Counted from the first letter of the stretch, positions 6,807 to 15,610 are shown. The stretch: DNA of 17,836 nt from GCA-003244245 sp036501085 (GCA_036501085.1 DASYAZ010000076.1:1-17836), one strand, 5' to 3'. A program made the numbers and translations. The notes: generated by a model not told the origin, from the sequence alone.

Positions 6807-9800
6807 TCAACCGCGGGAGGTCATCTGCGACAACGGGCTCGGCCGCACGTCGATCTCCGCCATCCGGCGGACATAGTTCTGGTGGTGCCGGTGCGCCTCA
6901 CCGAGGCGACCCGCTTCGAGCAACACCCCGATGAGGTTGCGGTGCGCCTCCTCGTCATAACGATCCTGCTCGAGGAGGCGCAGCGTGTACCACACGGCCT
7001 CGTCGGTGACGCCGGCATCGCGGAGCCGCGCGGTGAGCGCCCGGAGCAGCGCGATATGGGCGGCCCGTACCTCCTCGGTGATCGTGCCGGCCCACTCCTG
7101 GTAGGGATCATTCTCGAGGAAATCCCCGGTATGCGCGGCGACCGCGGCGATCAGTTGCCCGGTCGCGTCCGGCGCGCCCGCCCGGTCCGCCTCGAAAGCC
7201 CCGGCAGCGCGGGTGAGGAAGCTCTCGACGTCGACGCTGACCTGGGAACGGTTCAACGACACCGCCCCGTCGGTGGTGATCAGCGGTGCTTCGCCGACCA
7301 GCTCAGGTTGCAGCACGTCGCGGATGGTGGAGAGCAGGACGGAGAGCCGGTTGCCGGCCACGGTCGGTCCCACTCCGGGCCACAACAGGTCCATCAGCTG
7401 ATCGCGGGGGGTCGGCCGGCGCCGTGCCACCAGGATCTTCAACAAGTCCCGGGCCTTCTTCGACTGCCATGCGGTGTTCGGAATCGGCGCCCCGTCGCGA
7501 AATACCTGAAACACCCCGAGCGTCTGGATCGACACCGCAGGGGCTGATTGGAGCAGCACCCTGAGCGGTCCCGCGGCCCGCCGCGAGCCGACGCCGACGC
7601 CGTGCTCCAGCAGGAGCTGGTCCGCGACGTATGCATCGAGGTTGGCGATGGGGGCGCCGATATGCGCGGCGACCACCCTGGTCGCGGCCTCTTCCAGCCG
7701 GCAACCCGTCTCCTGCCAGATCTCGATCGCCTCTCGCAACGGGGCGGAAGCCGCGCCGGGGTCGCCGGCGGCCAGCACACTCAGGGTGATGGCCTCAGCG
7801 AGGCCAGGGTTGTCCCGTCGGTGCCGTGCGGCCACGACAGCTCGTTCTGCGTCCGCCGCAGCGCTTTGCCGGTTGCCTCCCACCAACTCGACCCAGCCTC
7901 GGGTCAGCAGGGCGGGGACCTGACGAAGTCCTTCACCCAACGACACCGCCCGCTCGGCGTACACCCGGGCCTGCGGCAGGTCATCAGCAGCGGTGACACG
8001 GGCCAGACCGATCGACGCGGAGCTGATGCCGAACACGTCGTGGTACGGCTCGGCCAGGGCCAAGGCCTCCTCGTAGGCCGCCCGGGCGCGAAGCAGCTGA
8101 CCCCGACTCCGGTGCAGATCACCCAGACCGCACATCGGCCACGCCAGCAACCGGGACCCCAGGCGCTGGAACAGATCGATCGCAGTGGCGAAATCACCCG
8201 CCGCCGCCTCCAACAGCCCCATGCGGGCTCGAGCCCGGCCACGGGTGGTCAGCGCGTGCGCGATGAGAAACGGGTTCTCGCAGCGTTCACTGAGGCTCAA
8301 CGCGATCTGGGCATCGGCCAACGCCTGCTGCGGAACACCCGCCTCGAATTGGTGCAGTGCCTGGCAGGCTCGGATCCAGGTCAGCTGGAGCAGGTCATTA
8401 CCCACCTCGGCGCTGCGCAGCGCGTCCCCGCAATGCGCGTCCACTCCGAGCCAATCACCCTCGGCAGCGGCCAGCAGCATGAGCACCTGATGGGCGCTGG
8501 ACCAGGCGCGGGGATCGGCACACTGCCGAGATGCGACCCGGGTGCGCAACGCCGTCGCCCGCAGGCTCTCCAGATCACCAGCCATCCGATAGGCACTCGC
8601 GGACAGCGCAAGGATCCGCACCTCGTCCAGAGTGTTCTCCCGCTCCAACCGGGTCCGCCGCAGCAACGCCTGGACCTCGGTGAACTCACCCTGGGTGAAC
8701 GCGATCACGGCGACCCGCCAGGCCAGTGCGGGCTCGAGCTCGTCGCGGTCCCCACCGGCCCGCCGAAAATGGTCCAGCGCCTGCGCCAGATGCCCCCGCA
8801 CCTGCTGCGCGTGCCCTAGAACCCGCTGGATCCGCGGGTCGTCGAGATACTCCTCCGGTAACCCGGCGGCCTCCAGCACCACCTCGAGGTGCCCGCTCGC
8901 CACCATCGTCGCGCCATGATCGATCAGGATCGAGGCGCATCCGGCGTGATCACCCGCCGCCAGCAGGTGCCGCAACGCCTCGGCCCGAGCACCCCGGCCG
9001 AGACATTCGGTGGCCGCCCGCACGTGCAGCGCGCTTCGCTCGCTCAATGAGGACCCCGCGCTGTGCTCGAAGTAATCTCGCAGCGGGCGCACCAACGACC
9101 AGCCCGCGCGATAACCCCCGCTGCGCCGCACCAACCCCTGGCGGCTCAACTCGGCGAGCACGCTCGTCGGGTCGTGGACACCCCGCGCGATCTCCGTCGC
9201 CGAGCTGACCTCGCCGAAGATCTCCAATCTTTCCAGCAGTTGCCGGATCCACCCGGGTGCGGCGCCGATGACCTCCTCGGCCAGGTAGCCGTAGAAACGC
9301 TCCCCCGGGCGGACCAACCTGCCCACTGCCTCCAGGCGCTCCTCCGGCCCGACCGCCCGGAGCATCTCCACCACGAAGTGCACTGCGGTGGCCCAGCCCC
9401 CGGTGCACTCCCATACCTGCCGGGACAGGCCCGGCGGATCCTTGCCCACGGTCTTGCGCAGCAAACCGTCCACATCGGCGACGTCGAAGGCGAGGTCCGG
9501 CGCGTGGATCTCGGTGACCAGACCCCTGCCCCGCAGTCGCTGCAGGGAGAACGGCACCTCGCATCGCGAGATCAGGACCAGATGCAATCGAGCCGGTGCA
9601 CGCTGGCACAACGCCTCCACCAGATCGGTCGCCTCGCTACCCGGCGGCAGCCCGTGCAGATCGTCCAGGACCAGCACCAGGTCGTGGCGCAGGAAACGGC
9701 GTAACCAGCCGCAGATACTCGCCGCGGCCGACTTGCCCGACGGCTCCTGTTCTGGTCGCGCCTGTTCTGCCGCTGTCCCCTCGGTCGGCGCGGGCCCGGG

Positions 9801-10109
9801 CACGTGCGTCTGCAATGCCGCCACCAGGGAATTCAGCAGGCGTCCCGCGTCTGCGTCATGCTCCTCGTAGGGCACCCACGCGGTCGGGCGTTCCCGCGAC
9901 CAGCTCGCCACCGCCGTGGTCTTGCCCCAGCCCGCTGCGCCGATCACCACGCAGATCCGGCAGCTCGCCGCGCGATCCAACAGCTCGTTGATCGAGGGGC
10001 GCTCAATGTATTCCGGACCAGCGTAATCAACACCGGCCGGGAGCTGTCCTGGCGCTGTCACCAGCTCGGCAGGGTCTCTCGGCGGGGGAATGTCGGTAAC
10101 CACCACCAA
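6807..10109 (-). CDS. ATPase-TPR-BTAD transcriptional regulator (complete, 1100 aa)
   Basis: A giant regulator with three parts. The N-terminal P-loop ATPase has Walker A GAAGWGKTT at residues 57-65 and Walker B LVLVLDDLH at about 144-152, as in MalT/STAND proteins. A long helical TPR-like region covers about 370-850. The C-terminal winged helix is at about 860-950 (TLGVFQVFRDG, KSKKARDLLKILV, DQLMDLLWP) and the BTAD at about 955-1088 (GDFLENDPYQEWA, RLLEQDRYDEEA). Known role of such proteins: activators, frequently of secondary-metabolite clusters. The DNA-binding part is C-terminal rather than N-terminal as in AfsR. The probable start is TTG at 10109, with GAGG about 9 nt upstream; GTG codons at 10106 and 10103 are alternatives. 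It is homologous along most of its length to the partial gene at the left edge, in opposite orientation. It follows corA on the same strand after 92 bp. Confidence 0.92.
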   Translation of the reverse strand: MVVVTDIPPPRDPAELVTAPGQLPAGVDYAGPEYIERPSINELLDRAASCRICVVIGAAGWGKTTAVASWSRERPTAWVPYEEHDADAGRLLNSLVAALQTHVPGPAPTEGTAAEQARPEQEPSGKSAAASICGWLRRFLRHDLVLVLDDLHGLPPGSEATDLVEALCQRAPARLHLVLISRCEVPFSLQRLRGRGLVTEIHAPDLAFDVADVDGLLRKTVGKDPPGLSRQVWECTGGWATAVHFVVEMLRAVGPEERLEAVGRLVRPGERFYGYLAEEVIGAAPGWIRQLLERLEIFGEVSSATEIARGVHDPTSVLAELSRQGLVRRSGGYRAGWSLVRPLRDYFEHSAGSSLSERSALHVRAATECLGRGARAEALRHLLAAGDHAGCASILIDHGATMVASGHLEVVLEAAGLPEEYLDDPRIQRVLGHAQQVRGHLAQALDHFRRAGGDRDELEPALAWRVAVIAFTQGEFTEVQALLRRTRLERENTLDEVRILALSASAYRMAGDLESLRATALRTRVASRQCADPRAWSSAHQVLMLLAAAEGDWLGVDAHCGDALRSAEVGNDLLQLTWIRACQALHQFEAGVPQQALADAQIALSLSERCENPFLIAHALTTRGRARARMGLLEAAAGDFATAIDLFQRLGSRLLAWPMCGLGDLHRSRGQLLRARAAYEEALALAEPYHDVFGISSASIGLARVTAADDLPQARVYAERAVSLGEGLRQVPALLTRGWVELVGGNRQSAAADAERAVVAARHRRDNPGLAEAITLSVLAAGDPGAASAPLREAIEIWQETGCRLEEAATRVVAAHIGAPIANLDAYVADQLLLEHGVGVGSRRAAGPLRVLLQSAPAVSIQTLGVFQVFRDGAPIPNTAWQSKKARDLLKILVARRRPTPRDQLMDLLWPGVGPTVAGNRLSVLLSTIRDVLQPELVGEAPLITTDGAVSLNRSQVSVDVESFLTRAAGAFEADRAGAPDATGQLIAAVAAHTGDFLENDPYQEWAGTITEEVRAAHIALLRALTARLRDAGVTDEAVWYTLRLLEQDRYDEEAHRNLIGVLLEAGRLGEAHRHHQNYVRRMAEIDVRPSPLSQMTSRG

Positions 10110-10140
10110 ATGAACGTACCTCGGTTATCGGCTCACATAT

Positions 10141-10155
10141 AGCAGGATCCCTGCT
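10141..10155. other. Small hairpin between corA and the large regulator
   Basis: AGCAGG-ATC-CCTGCT forms a 6-bp stem with a 3-nt loop in the 92-bp gap between two minus-strand genes. On the minus strand it falls between a TTGAGC and a TATATG, a poor promoter match with 14-nt spacing. It could mark the end of the corA transcript or the regulator's promoter region; neither is certain. Confidence 0.25.
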
Positions 10156-10201
10156 GCTCAATTCCGCTTCCTGGGCCCGGTTCCTGAGCGCTGCCGGACG
10201 A

Positions 10202-11173
10202 CTACAGCCAGTCCCGGCGGCGGAACAACACATAGAGCCCGACAGAAAGCACAACGATAATGATCGTCGAGGCGTAGAAACCCGATTCGTGGCTGAATCC
10301 GGGGTAGGGAACGTTCTGCCCGTAGAAGCCGGTGATCGCGGTGGGCACGGCGATGATAGCGGCCCAACTGGTGACCTTTTTGGTGATCACATTGAGCCGG
10401 TTGCCCTGGATGGTCAGGTTGGTCTCCAGGATGGTGGTCACGAGGTCGCGTAGGCTCTCGGTCCACTCGGTGGCACGCAGCACGTGGTCGTACACATCCT
10501 GGTAGTAGGGGGTCATCGCCTCATCGCAGGCGTGCAGGTCGCGACGCATCAGCGAGTTCACCACCTCCCGCATCGGCAGCACGACCCGGCGCAGCTTCAC
10601 CAGGCTCTTGCGCAACTCGAACGACCGCCGCTGCACGGACAGGTCAGGGTGCGCCTCGGAGAACAGCAGGTCTTCCAGTGCTTCGATCTCGTCGTCGAGC
10701 GTCTGCACAGCGGTGAAATGGCTGTCGACGACGTAGTCCAGCAGGCCGTGCAGCAGGAACGAGACACCGTATTTGGCCAGGTCTGGCGAAGAGTCCCAGC
10801 GACCCACCACACCGTCGATGTCGAACCGCTCCGATTTGCGCACCGTGACCAGTGCGTTGTGGGTGACGAACACCGCGACCTCGAGGGACTCGAGCTCACC
10901 GGAGGCGGTGTCCAGCTCCACCTCGTAGGCGGTGATGAACAGGTGGGTGTCGTAGCGGTCCAGCTTCGGGCGTTGCCGTTCCTGGACGGCGTCCTCGACA
11001 GCGAGGCGGTGCAGATCGAGCTCCTCGCTGATCGCGGCGAGATCGGCCTCATCGGGCGAGCACATGTCCAGCCACACGGTCACCCCCGGCTCCCCCAAGT
11101 GGTCCGAGATGTCCTGGACCGGAAAATCCTCTTGTTCCAGAACCCCGCTGCGGTACAGCCGCGTGCGTGTCAT
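10202..11173 (-). CDS. corA: CorA family magnesium/cobalt transporter
   Basis: A 323-residue protein with CorA architecture: a cytoplasmic alpha/beta domain (about 1-240, including LAVEDAVQERQRPKLDRYD and the basic, charged helices around RSFELRKSLVKLRRVVLPMRE), then two C-terminal membrane helices (about 268-284 and 300-317) and the basic tail FRRRDWL. The signature loop after the first helix reads YGQN (284-287) instead of the textbook YGMN. Known role: a homopentameric divalent-cation channel, chiefly for Mg2+ uptake, in the cytoplasmic membrane. It is divergent from uppP across a 161-bp gap and is followed by the large regulator. The GTG start is at the end of the open frame with family-like N-terminal sequence. 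Confidence 0.93.
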   Translation of the reverse strand: MTRTRLYRSGVLEQEDFPVQDISDHLGEPGVTVWLDMCSPDEADLAAISEELDLHRLAVEDAVQERQRPKLDRYDTHLFITAYEVELDTASGELESLEVAVFVTHNALVTVRKSERFDIDGVVGRWDSSPDLAKYGVSFLLHGLLDYVVDSHFTAVQTLDDEIEALEDLLFSEAHPDLSVQRRSFELRKSLVKLRRVVLPMREVVNSLMRRDLHACDEAMTPYYQDVYDHVLRATEWTESLRDLVTTILETNLTIQGNRLNVITKKVTSWAAIIAVPTAITGFYGQNVPYPGFSHESGFYASTIIIVVLSVGLYVLFRRRDWL

Positions 11174-11246
11174 ACCGGCAGGCTAAAGGCGCGCGGTCGG
11201 CGCCGTGGACGGGCTCGGGACTACAGGCGTCCTCGTCCAGCACCAA

Positions 11247-11290
11247 CCATCCGGTGGCATTACGGATGGGATCTCTCTGCCATGAGAGAG
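11247..11290. promoter_or_regulatory. Two small hairpins in the corA-uppP divergent intergenic region
   Basis: CCATCCG (11247-11253) pairs with CGGATGG (11263-11269) over a 9-nt loop. CTCTCT (11273-11278) pairs with AGAGAG (11285-11290) over a 6-nt loop. Both lie in the 161-bp gap between the divergent corA and uppP genes, upstream of uppP and just before its ribosome-binding site GGAGG (11320-11324). They may be operators or leader RNA structure; no known riboswitch class was recognised. Confidence 0.3.
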
Positions 11291-11334
11291 TCAGCTGTCT
11301 CCACTGGACCCATGATCTTGGAGGATGCCGAGCC

Positions 11335-12282
11335 GTGAGTGGCCTGAGCTATCTCGAGGCGATCGTCGTCGGCGCCTTCCAGGGCGTCACCGAGCTGTTC
11401 CCCGTTTCCAGCCTCGGGCACTCCGTCCTGGTCCCGGCGCTGGTGGGGGGCAGCTGGGCACGCGATTTGAACGTGTCCGCACCGGAGTCGCCCTACCTGG
11501 CCTTCATCGTTGGGCTGCACGTGGCCACCGCCGCAGCCCTGCTGATCTTCTTCTGGCGGGACTGGTTACGCGTCATCGGCGGCTTCCTCAGCTCCGTGCG
11601 TCACCGGCGGGCCCGCACGTCCAGTGAGCGGCTCGCGTGGCTGCTCATCGCCGGGACCATCCCGGTGGGCCTCAGCGGCCTGCTGCTGGAGCATCTCTTC
11701 CGCAGCACCCTGGGCCGACCGGTGCCGGCGGCGGCGTTCCTGACCGCCAACGGGGTGGTGCTCTTCCTCGGCGAGCGGCTCCGGCAGCGGGCCGATGCCG
11801 GCGATCACTCCGGAGTCCCCGCGGAAGTCACCGCGACCGCCACCAGGGAGGGCCCCGGTTCGGCCCGGGATGCCGGCGCCGCCGCCGATGCCCGGCTGGC
11901 CCGGCTCTCGGTGGGCCGCGCCACGCTCATCGGCTCGGCCCAGATCCTGGCCCTGCTCCCAGGATTGAGCCGCTCCGGCGTGACGATGGTGGCCGGGCTG
12001 CTACGGGGCCTGTCCCACGAGGACGCGGCCCGCTTCTCCTTCCTGCTGGCCACCCCGGTGATCCTGGCCGCGGGCGCCTTGAAGATCCCCGACCTGACCG
12101 GCCCGCTGGGAGCCGGTATCCATGGGCCGATCATCGCCGGCAGCATCGCCTCGTTCGTCAGCGCCTACCTGGCGGTGCGCTTCCTGACCCGGTACTTCGA
12201 GACCCGCACCCTCACCCCGTTCGCGGTGTACTGCCTGCTGTTCGGGGCCGGCAGCCTGATCTGGCTGCTTGCGGTGCGCTAG
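11335..12282 (+). CDS. uppP: Undecaprenyl-diphosphate phosphatase (BacA/UppP)
   Basis: A 315-residue polytopic membrane protein carrying both family signatures: FQGVTELFPVSSLGHSVL near the N-terminus (catalytic Glu and His) and LPGLSRSGVTMVAGLL in the second half (catalytic Arg/Ser motif). It dephosphorylates undecaprenyl pyrophosphate to recycle the lipid carrier for peptidoglycan synthesis and gives some bacitracin tolerance. GTG at 11335 is chosen because GGAGG lies 10 nt upstream and the protein then begins at SYLEAIVVGAFQG, the normal family N-terminus; the frame is open 168 nt further with no homology. A polar, Ala/Gly/Thr-rich insert of about 40 residues separates the halves before RLSVGRATLIG. 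It converges on gatD with only 5 bp between stops. Confidence 0.94.
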   Translation: MSGLSYLEAIVVGAFQGVTELFPVSSLGHSVLVPALVGGSWARDLNVSAPESPYLAFIVGLHVATAAALLIFFWRDWLRVIGGFLSSVRHRRARTSSERLAWLLIAGTIPVGLSGLLLEHLFRSTLGRPVPAAAFLTANGVVLFLGERLRQRADAGDHSGVPAEVTATATREGPGSARDAGAAADARLARLSVGRATLIGSAQILALLPGLSRSGVTMVAGLLRGLSHEDAARFSFLLATPVILAAGALKIPDLTGPLGAGIHGPIIAGSIASFVSAYLAVRFLTRYFETRTLTPFAVYCLLFGAGSLIWLLAVR

Positions 12283-12287
12283 ACCGT

Positions 12288-13028
12288 CTAAGCGCTGGCG
12301 CCGAGGCGGCCCTGCAGGTAAGTCCGGCGCAGCGCGGCCTGGTCGGGCAGCTCCAGGGAAGGCAGGCCCTGACCGGTCACCCGGTGCAGGATGTGATCGG
12401 CCAGCGCGGGGTTGCGGGCCAGCACCGGACCGTGCAGGTAGGTGCCGACGATCCGATCGGTGAGCACACCCTCAGTGTGCTGCCTCCCGCCGCGTGCTCC
12501 GGTGCCGTTACCGGTACCGGTGATCACCAGCCCCAGGGGTGCGGCACCGGAACCCAGGGTGGTGAGGCCCCGGTGGTTCTCGAACCCGGTGAGCGAGCCG
12601 ACCTCCGGGATGGAGCAGCGGGTGATCACCTCGCCCACGGAGCGCTGACGCCCGGGTGCGGTGGTGATGTCCAGCAGGCCCAGCCCGGGGTAATGCTTGC
12701 CGCGGGAGTCGGTCATCGACTGGCCGAGGATCTGCAGGCCGGCACATACCGCCAGGGTCACCGCACGCGTCTCCAGCGCCTGGCGGAGCTCCCGATGGCG
12801 GCGCAGCCAGTCGGCGGCGAAGAGCTGCGCGGTGTCCTCCCCGCCACCGAGCAGGTACACCGCGCAGCTGGCCGGCGGGACGTCATGGGCGGTGATGGTG
12901 CGGACCTCGGCGGGGATCCCCCGCCAGCGCAGCCGTTGGGCCAGAATCGTGGCGTTACCGGCATCGGAGTAGGTGCCCAGCACGTCGGGCAGCAGCAATC
13001 CGATGTCGACCGTGGACTCCCGGCTCAC
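12288..13028 (-). CDS. gatD: Lipid II isoglutaminyl synthase, glutaminase subunit GatD
   Basis: A 246-residue CobB/CobQ-like class I glutamine amidotransferase. Visible are the N-terminal LLLPDVLGTYSDAGN, the YLLGGGEDTAQ region, the nucleophile elbow AVCAGLQILG (Cys95) and the catalytic His in GTYLHGPVLARNP (His199). GatD hydrolyses glutamine and passes ammonia to MurT, which amidates the alpha-carboxyl of D-Glu in the lipid II stem peptide to D-isoglutamine. Its GTG (13026-13028) overlaps the murT stop (TGA 13025-13027), so the two are one translationally coupled operon, the usual order for this enzyme. It is probably essential or important for wall crosslinking. Confidence 0.95.
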   Translation of the reverse strand: MSRESTVDIGLLLPDVLGTYSDAGNATILAQRLRWRGIPAEVRTITAHDVPPASCAVYLLGGGEDTAQLFAADWLRRHRELRQALETRAVTLAVCAGLQILGQSMTDSRGKHYPGLGLLDITTAPGRQRSVGEVITRCSIPEVGSLTGFENHRGLTTLGSGAAPLGLVITGTGNGTGARGGRQHTEGVLTDRIVGTYLHGPVLARNPALADHILHRVTGQGLPSLELPDQAALRRTYLQGRLGASA

Positions 13029-14374
13029 CGGGCCACCTCCCGATCCCGGTCCAACCTGCGGCGGAACTGGTGGAAGGCGGTGTAGTTCGCGACGACGTCG
13101 ACCTCTCCTGCCGGCAGGGCCGCCAGAGCCGCCAGCGGGTCGGGCGCGGTCTGGTGGTCCAGCCCGGCGTAGCTGAGCCGCACCCCGAGATCAGCGGCGC
13201 GCTCCCCGCTGGCCACCACCTGGCGAGCGGTGAACTGCTCGAAGGGGACATCCCACAGCCACGAGGTATCCCGCCCGTCAGCCTCCCGGGCGTTGATGAT
13301 CACCAGCAGTGGCCGGGGCCGGCTCAGCATCGACGCCATCCCGGCCCAGCCTGCCGGATTCTTGGCGAGCAGCATGCGCAGGTTCTGCTCCCCGCGACGC
13401 ACCACCGCGTACCGGCCGGCAACGACGTCGACCTCGCGCAGCGCTGATGCGGCCTGATCGGCGGGGACGCCGACTGCGCGGGCGGCTGCCAGCGCCATCG
13501 CCGCGTTGCTCCGGTTGACCTCGCCGGGCAGCCGGATGTCCAGGGGAAACATCGCCTCAGCAGTGCATGCCTTGCCGTCCTCGATCCACCAGTCCGGGGT
13601 GGGGCGGGCCAACCCGCACGCGCACTCCCAGTGGCGGGACTCCGTGTCGAAGGCAGGCTCGTCGGCAGCATCGGTTCGGCCTGCCGAGCCGAAGATGAGT
13701 GTCTGGCCGCAGCGGGGGCAGCTGGACGCGTCGCCCAACCAGCTGGCGCCGGCGGATACCCAGATGCAGCGGCTGGCCAGCGCCGCCGCCGAGACCACCA
13801 TCGGGTCGTCCGCGTTGGCCACGACGACCGTGCGGGACTGCCGGGCGAGTGCCTGCCCCACCGCGGAGGCGATCGCCCCCACCTCGGTCGCGCGGTCCAG
13901 TTGGTCACGGGTCAGGTTGAGCAGGACCACCACGGCGGGATCGACGGAGTGCGCGACCGAGGCCAGGTGCAGTTCGTCGACCTCGATCACCGCGTACTCG
14001 GCGTTGCGGGTCTCGGCCAGCGCCGCCACGGCACCGTCGGCCATGTTGGAGCCCCCGCGATTGTGGGCGACCGGCCCTGCCGTGCGTACCGCCGCTGCCA
14101 CCAGGTGGCTGGTGGTGGTCTTTCCGTTGGTCCCCGACACCAGGATCACCCGCTGGCCCGCGGCCAAGCGGCGCAACGCCTGGGGGTCCAGGGCCAGCGT
14201 CACCCGGCCGCCGATGATCGATCCGGCACCCAGGCCCAGCCGTCGCGAGAGACCTGCGGTCACCAGTCCCGCCCGTACCGCAGCCCGGGTCCACCACCCC
14301 AGCCGGCGCCGCTCAGCGGGCATCGTCACCGCCGCCCCCGGTGTCTGCACCACCATCGCCCCCAGCCTACTCAC
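13025..14374 (-). CDS. murT: Lipid II isoglutaminyl synthase, Mur ligase subunit MurT
   Basis: A 449-residue Mur-ligase-family protein. It has the P-loop GTNGKTTT at residues 81-88, the NRGGSNM segment, the ligase core, and a four-cysteine zinc ribbon (CPRCG at 219-223 and CACG at 251-254), an insertion typical of MurT. A C-terminal DUF1727 region follows (NLRMLLAKNPAGW, then READGRDTSWLWD around 363-375; the last Asp probably corresponds to the Asp reported to complete the GatD catalytic triad). It binds ATP and lipid II and amidates D-Glu with ammonia from GatD. The start is uncertain: GTG 14374 opens the frame, but ATG at 14356 or near 14323 would still keep the whole domain, and no strong ribosome-binding site decides. 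Confidence 0.94.
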   Translation of the reverse strand: MSRLGAMVVQTPGAAVTMPAERRRLGWWTRAAVRAGLVTAGLSRRLGLGAGSIIGGRVTLALDPQALRRLAAGQRVILVSGTNGKTTTSHLVAAAVRTAGPVAHNRGGSNMADGAVAALAETRNAEYAVIEVDELHLASVAHSVDPAVVVLLNLTRDQLDRATEVGAIASAVGQALARQSRTVVVANADDPMVVSAAALASRCIWVSAGASWLGDASSCPRCGQTLIFGSAGRTDAADEPAFDTESRHWECACGLARPTPDWWIEDGKACTAEAMFPLDIRLPGEVNRSNAAMALAAARAVGVPADQAASALREVDVVAGRYAVVRRGEQNLRMLLAKNPAGWAGMASMLSRPRPLLVIINAREADGRDTSWLWDVPFEQFTARQVVASGERAADLGVRLSYAGLDHQTAPDPLAALAALPAGEVDVVANYTAFHQFRRRLDRDREVAR

Positions 14375-14484
14375 CGTCCTTGCCCAGCACCGGTGTCGAC
14401 GCGCGGTATCACGGTGGCGTTGTCATCAGCCGTGCGCGAAGTCTGACAGCAGTATTCCCTATTCATTCCCCCACGCGAGCCTTC

Positions 14485-15438
14485 CTACTCGGGAAGCTCG
14501 CGCGCGAGGTCCCGGCGCCGCACCAACCCTCGCGAAAATCGTGCGGGCAACTGGCCGCCACCAGGCGATTCTCCCTCCGCCACCTGGGGCCCACCGGCGG
14601 AGGGACGCTGCCCGCCGCTGGCCAGCAGCCAGACGCCGACCAGGGTCAGCACCAATCCGGCGACTTGTGCCGCAGCCAGCAAACCCGTGGCGAAGGACTC
14701 CCCGAAGACGATCCCGCCGAGGCTCACCCCGATCACCGGGTCGGTCACCATCATCGCCCCCAGGGGTCCTCCCAGGGCACCGCACTGGAAAGCAGCCTGG
14801 CTCAGCAGCACGCCCACCAGGCCGCAGCCCAGCGCCGTCCACAGCTCCCAGCTGGTGGCGAGCGCCGGGAGCCCTCCCGCACCCAGGATCGCTCCCCAGG
14901 TCTTGACCAGTGCCGCGGAGAGGGCGAACACCGTTCCGGCTGTAACACCCAGAGCCACGGCCCGGATCCGACCATGCCGGGACAGCGCCACGCTCAGCGC
15001 GAGACCCGCCATGATCGCGACAAGCACCAGGCCGGGTAGCCAGTCCAGCAAGCTCTGCGGATCCCGCGACTCGACGTCCGGTTGAATCACCAGGAAGATT
15101 GCCAATCCGAGGACGGTCAGGCCGGCGGCCAGCACCGCCCGGCGGGACACCGTGAGCCCGAGCAGAGCCTGCAGCGGCAACGCGACCACCAGGCCCACCG
15201 TCAGCAGCGGCTGCACGACCGAGAGGGCGCCGATGTTGACGGCCACCATGTGCAGCGACACCCCGACCACCTCGGCCACGACGCCGACCAGCCACCATCG
15301 CTGGCGTGCGACGTCGAGCAGCAGGCCAGGATTCAGCGGGAACCGCCGGCGTACCTGATTCGCCCCATGATGCTGCAGCACCGAGGCAGTCCCGAAGCAC
15401 ACCGCGGCCATCAGCGACAGCACGATGGCAAGGGTCAC
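14485..15438 (-). CDS. DMT superfamily transporter (NIPA/EamA-like)
   Basis: A 317-residue membrane protein with about nine or ten hydrophobic helices. It begins LAIVLSLMAAVCFGTASVLQHHGA, a characteristic DMT/NIPA-like first helix, has a second half echoing the first (GTVFALSAALVKTWGAILG, PVIGVSLGGIVFGES), and ends in a polar, Gly/Arg-rich cytoplasmic tail. The family includes eukaryotic NIPA magnesium transporters and bacterial drug/metabolite carriers; the substrate cannot be read from sequence. Magnesium is conceivable but unsupported by context beyond corA a few genes away. The GTG start at 15438 begins directly with the first helix; a weak AGGG lies upstream. It is upstream of murT on the same strand across a 110-bp gap, so probably a separate transcript. 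Confidence 0.85.
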   Translation of the reverse strand: MTLAIVLSLMAAVCFGTASVLQHHGANQVRRRFPLNPGLLLDVARQRWWLVGVVAEVVGVSLHMVAVNIGALSVVQPLLTVGLVVALPLQALLGLTVSRRAVLAAGLTVLGLAIFLVIQPDVESRDPQSLLDWLPGLVLVAIMAGLALSVALSRHGRIRAVALGVTAGTVFALSAALVKTWGAILGAGGLPALATSWELWTALGCGLVGVLLSQAAFQCGALGGPLGAMMVTDPVIGVSLGGIVFGESFATGLLAAAQVAGLVLTLVGVWLLASGGQRPSAGGPQVAEGESPGGGQLPARFSRGLVRRRDLARELPE

Positions 15439-15610
15439 AACGCGCCCGACCCTACAGGGTGTAGGTGGAGGGCCGCAGAACGGGCGCGCTTAAGGCTCTT
15501 GCGCCGAATGATCGTCGAGTGGCCACCGTGCGAGCATCCGGGGGGATACGTCTGGTTCGTCCCCAGCTATGCCGCCACCGGCACCCCGAGCCTGGGGCGG
15601 TTCGCCTCAG

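Noticed and set aside
7548..8819. Long + strand open frame (423 codons) opposite the large regulator
   Set aside because: It is an antisense shadow of the 1100-residue regulator, a result of high GC; no recognisable protein and low-complexity composition.
13506..14906. Long + strand open frame across murT and the DMT transporter
   Set aside because: It overlaps two strongly supported genes on the opposite strand and has no family features.
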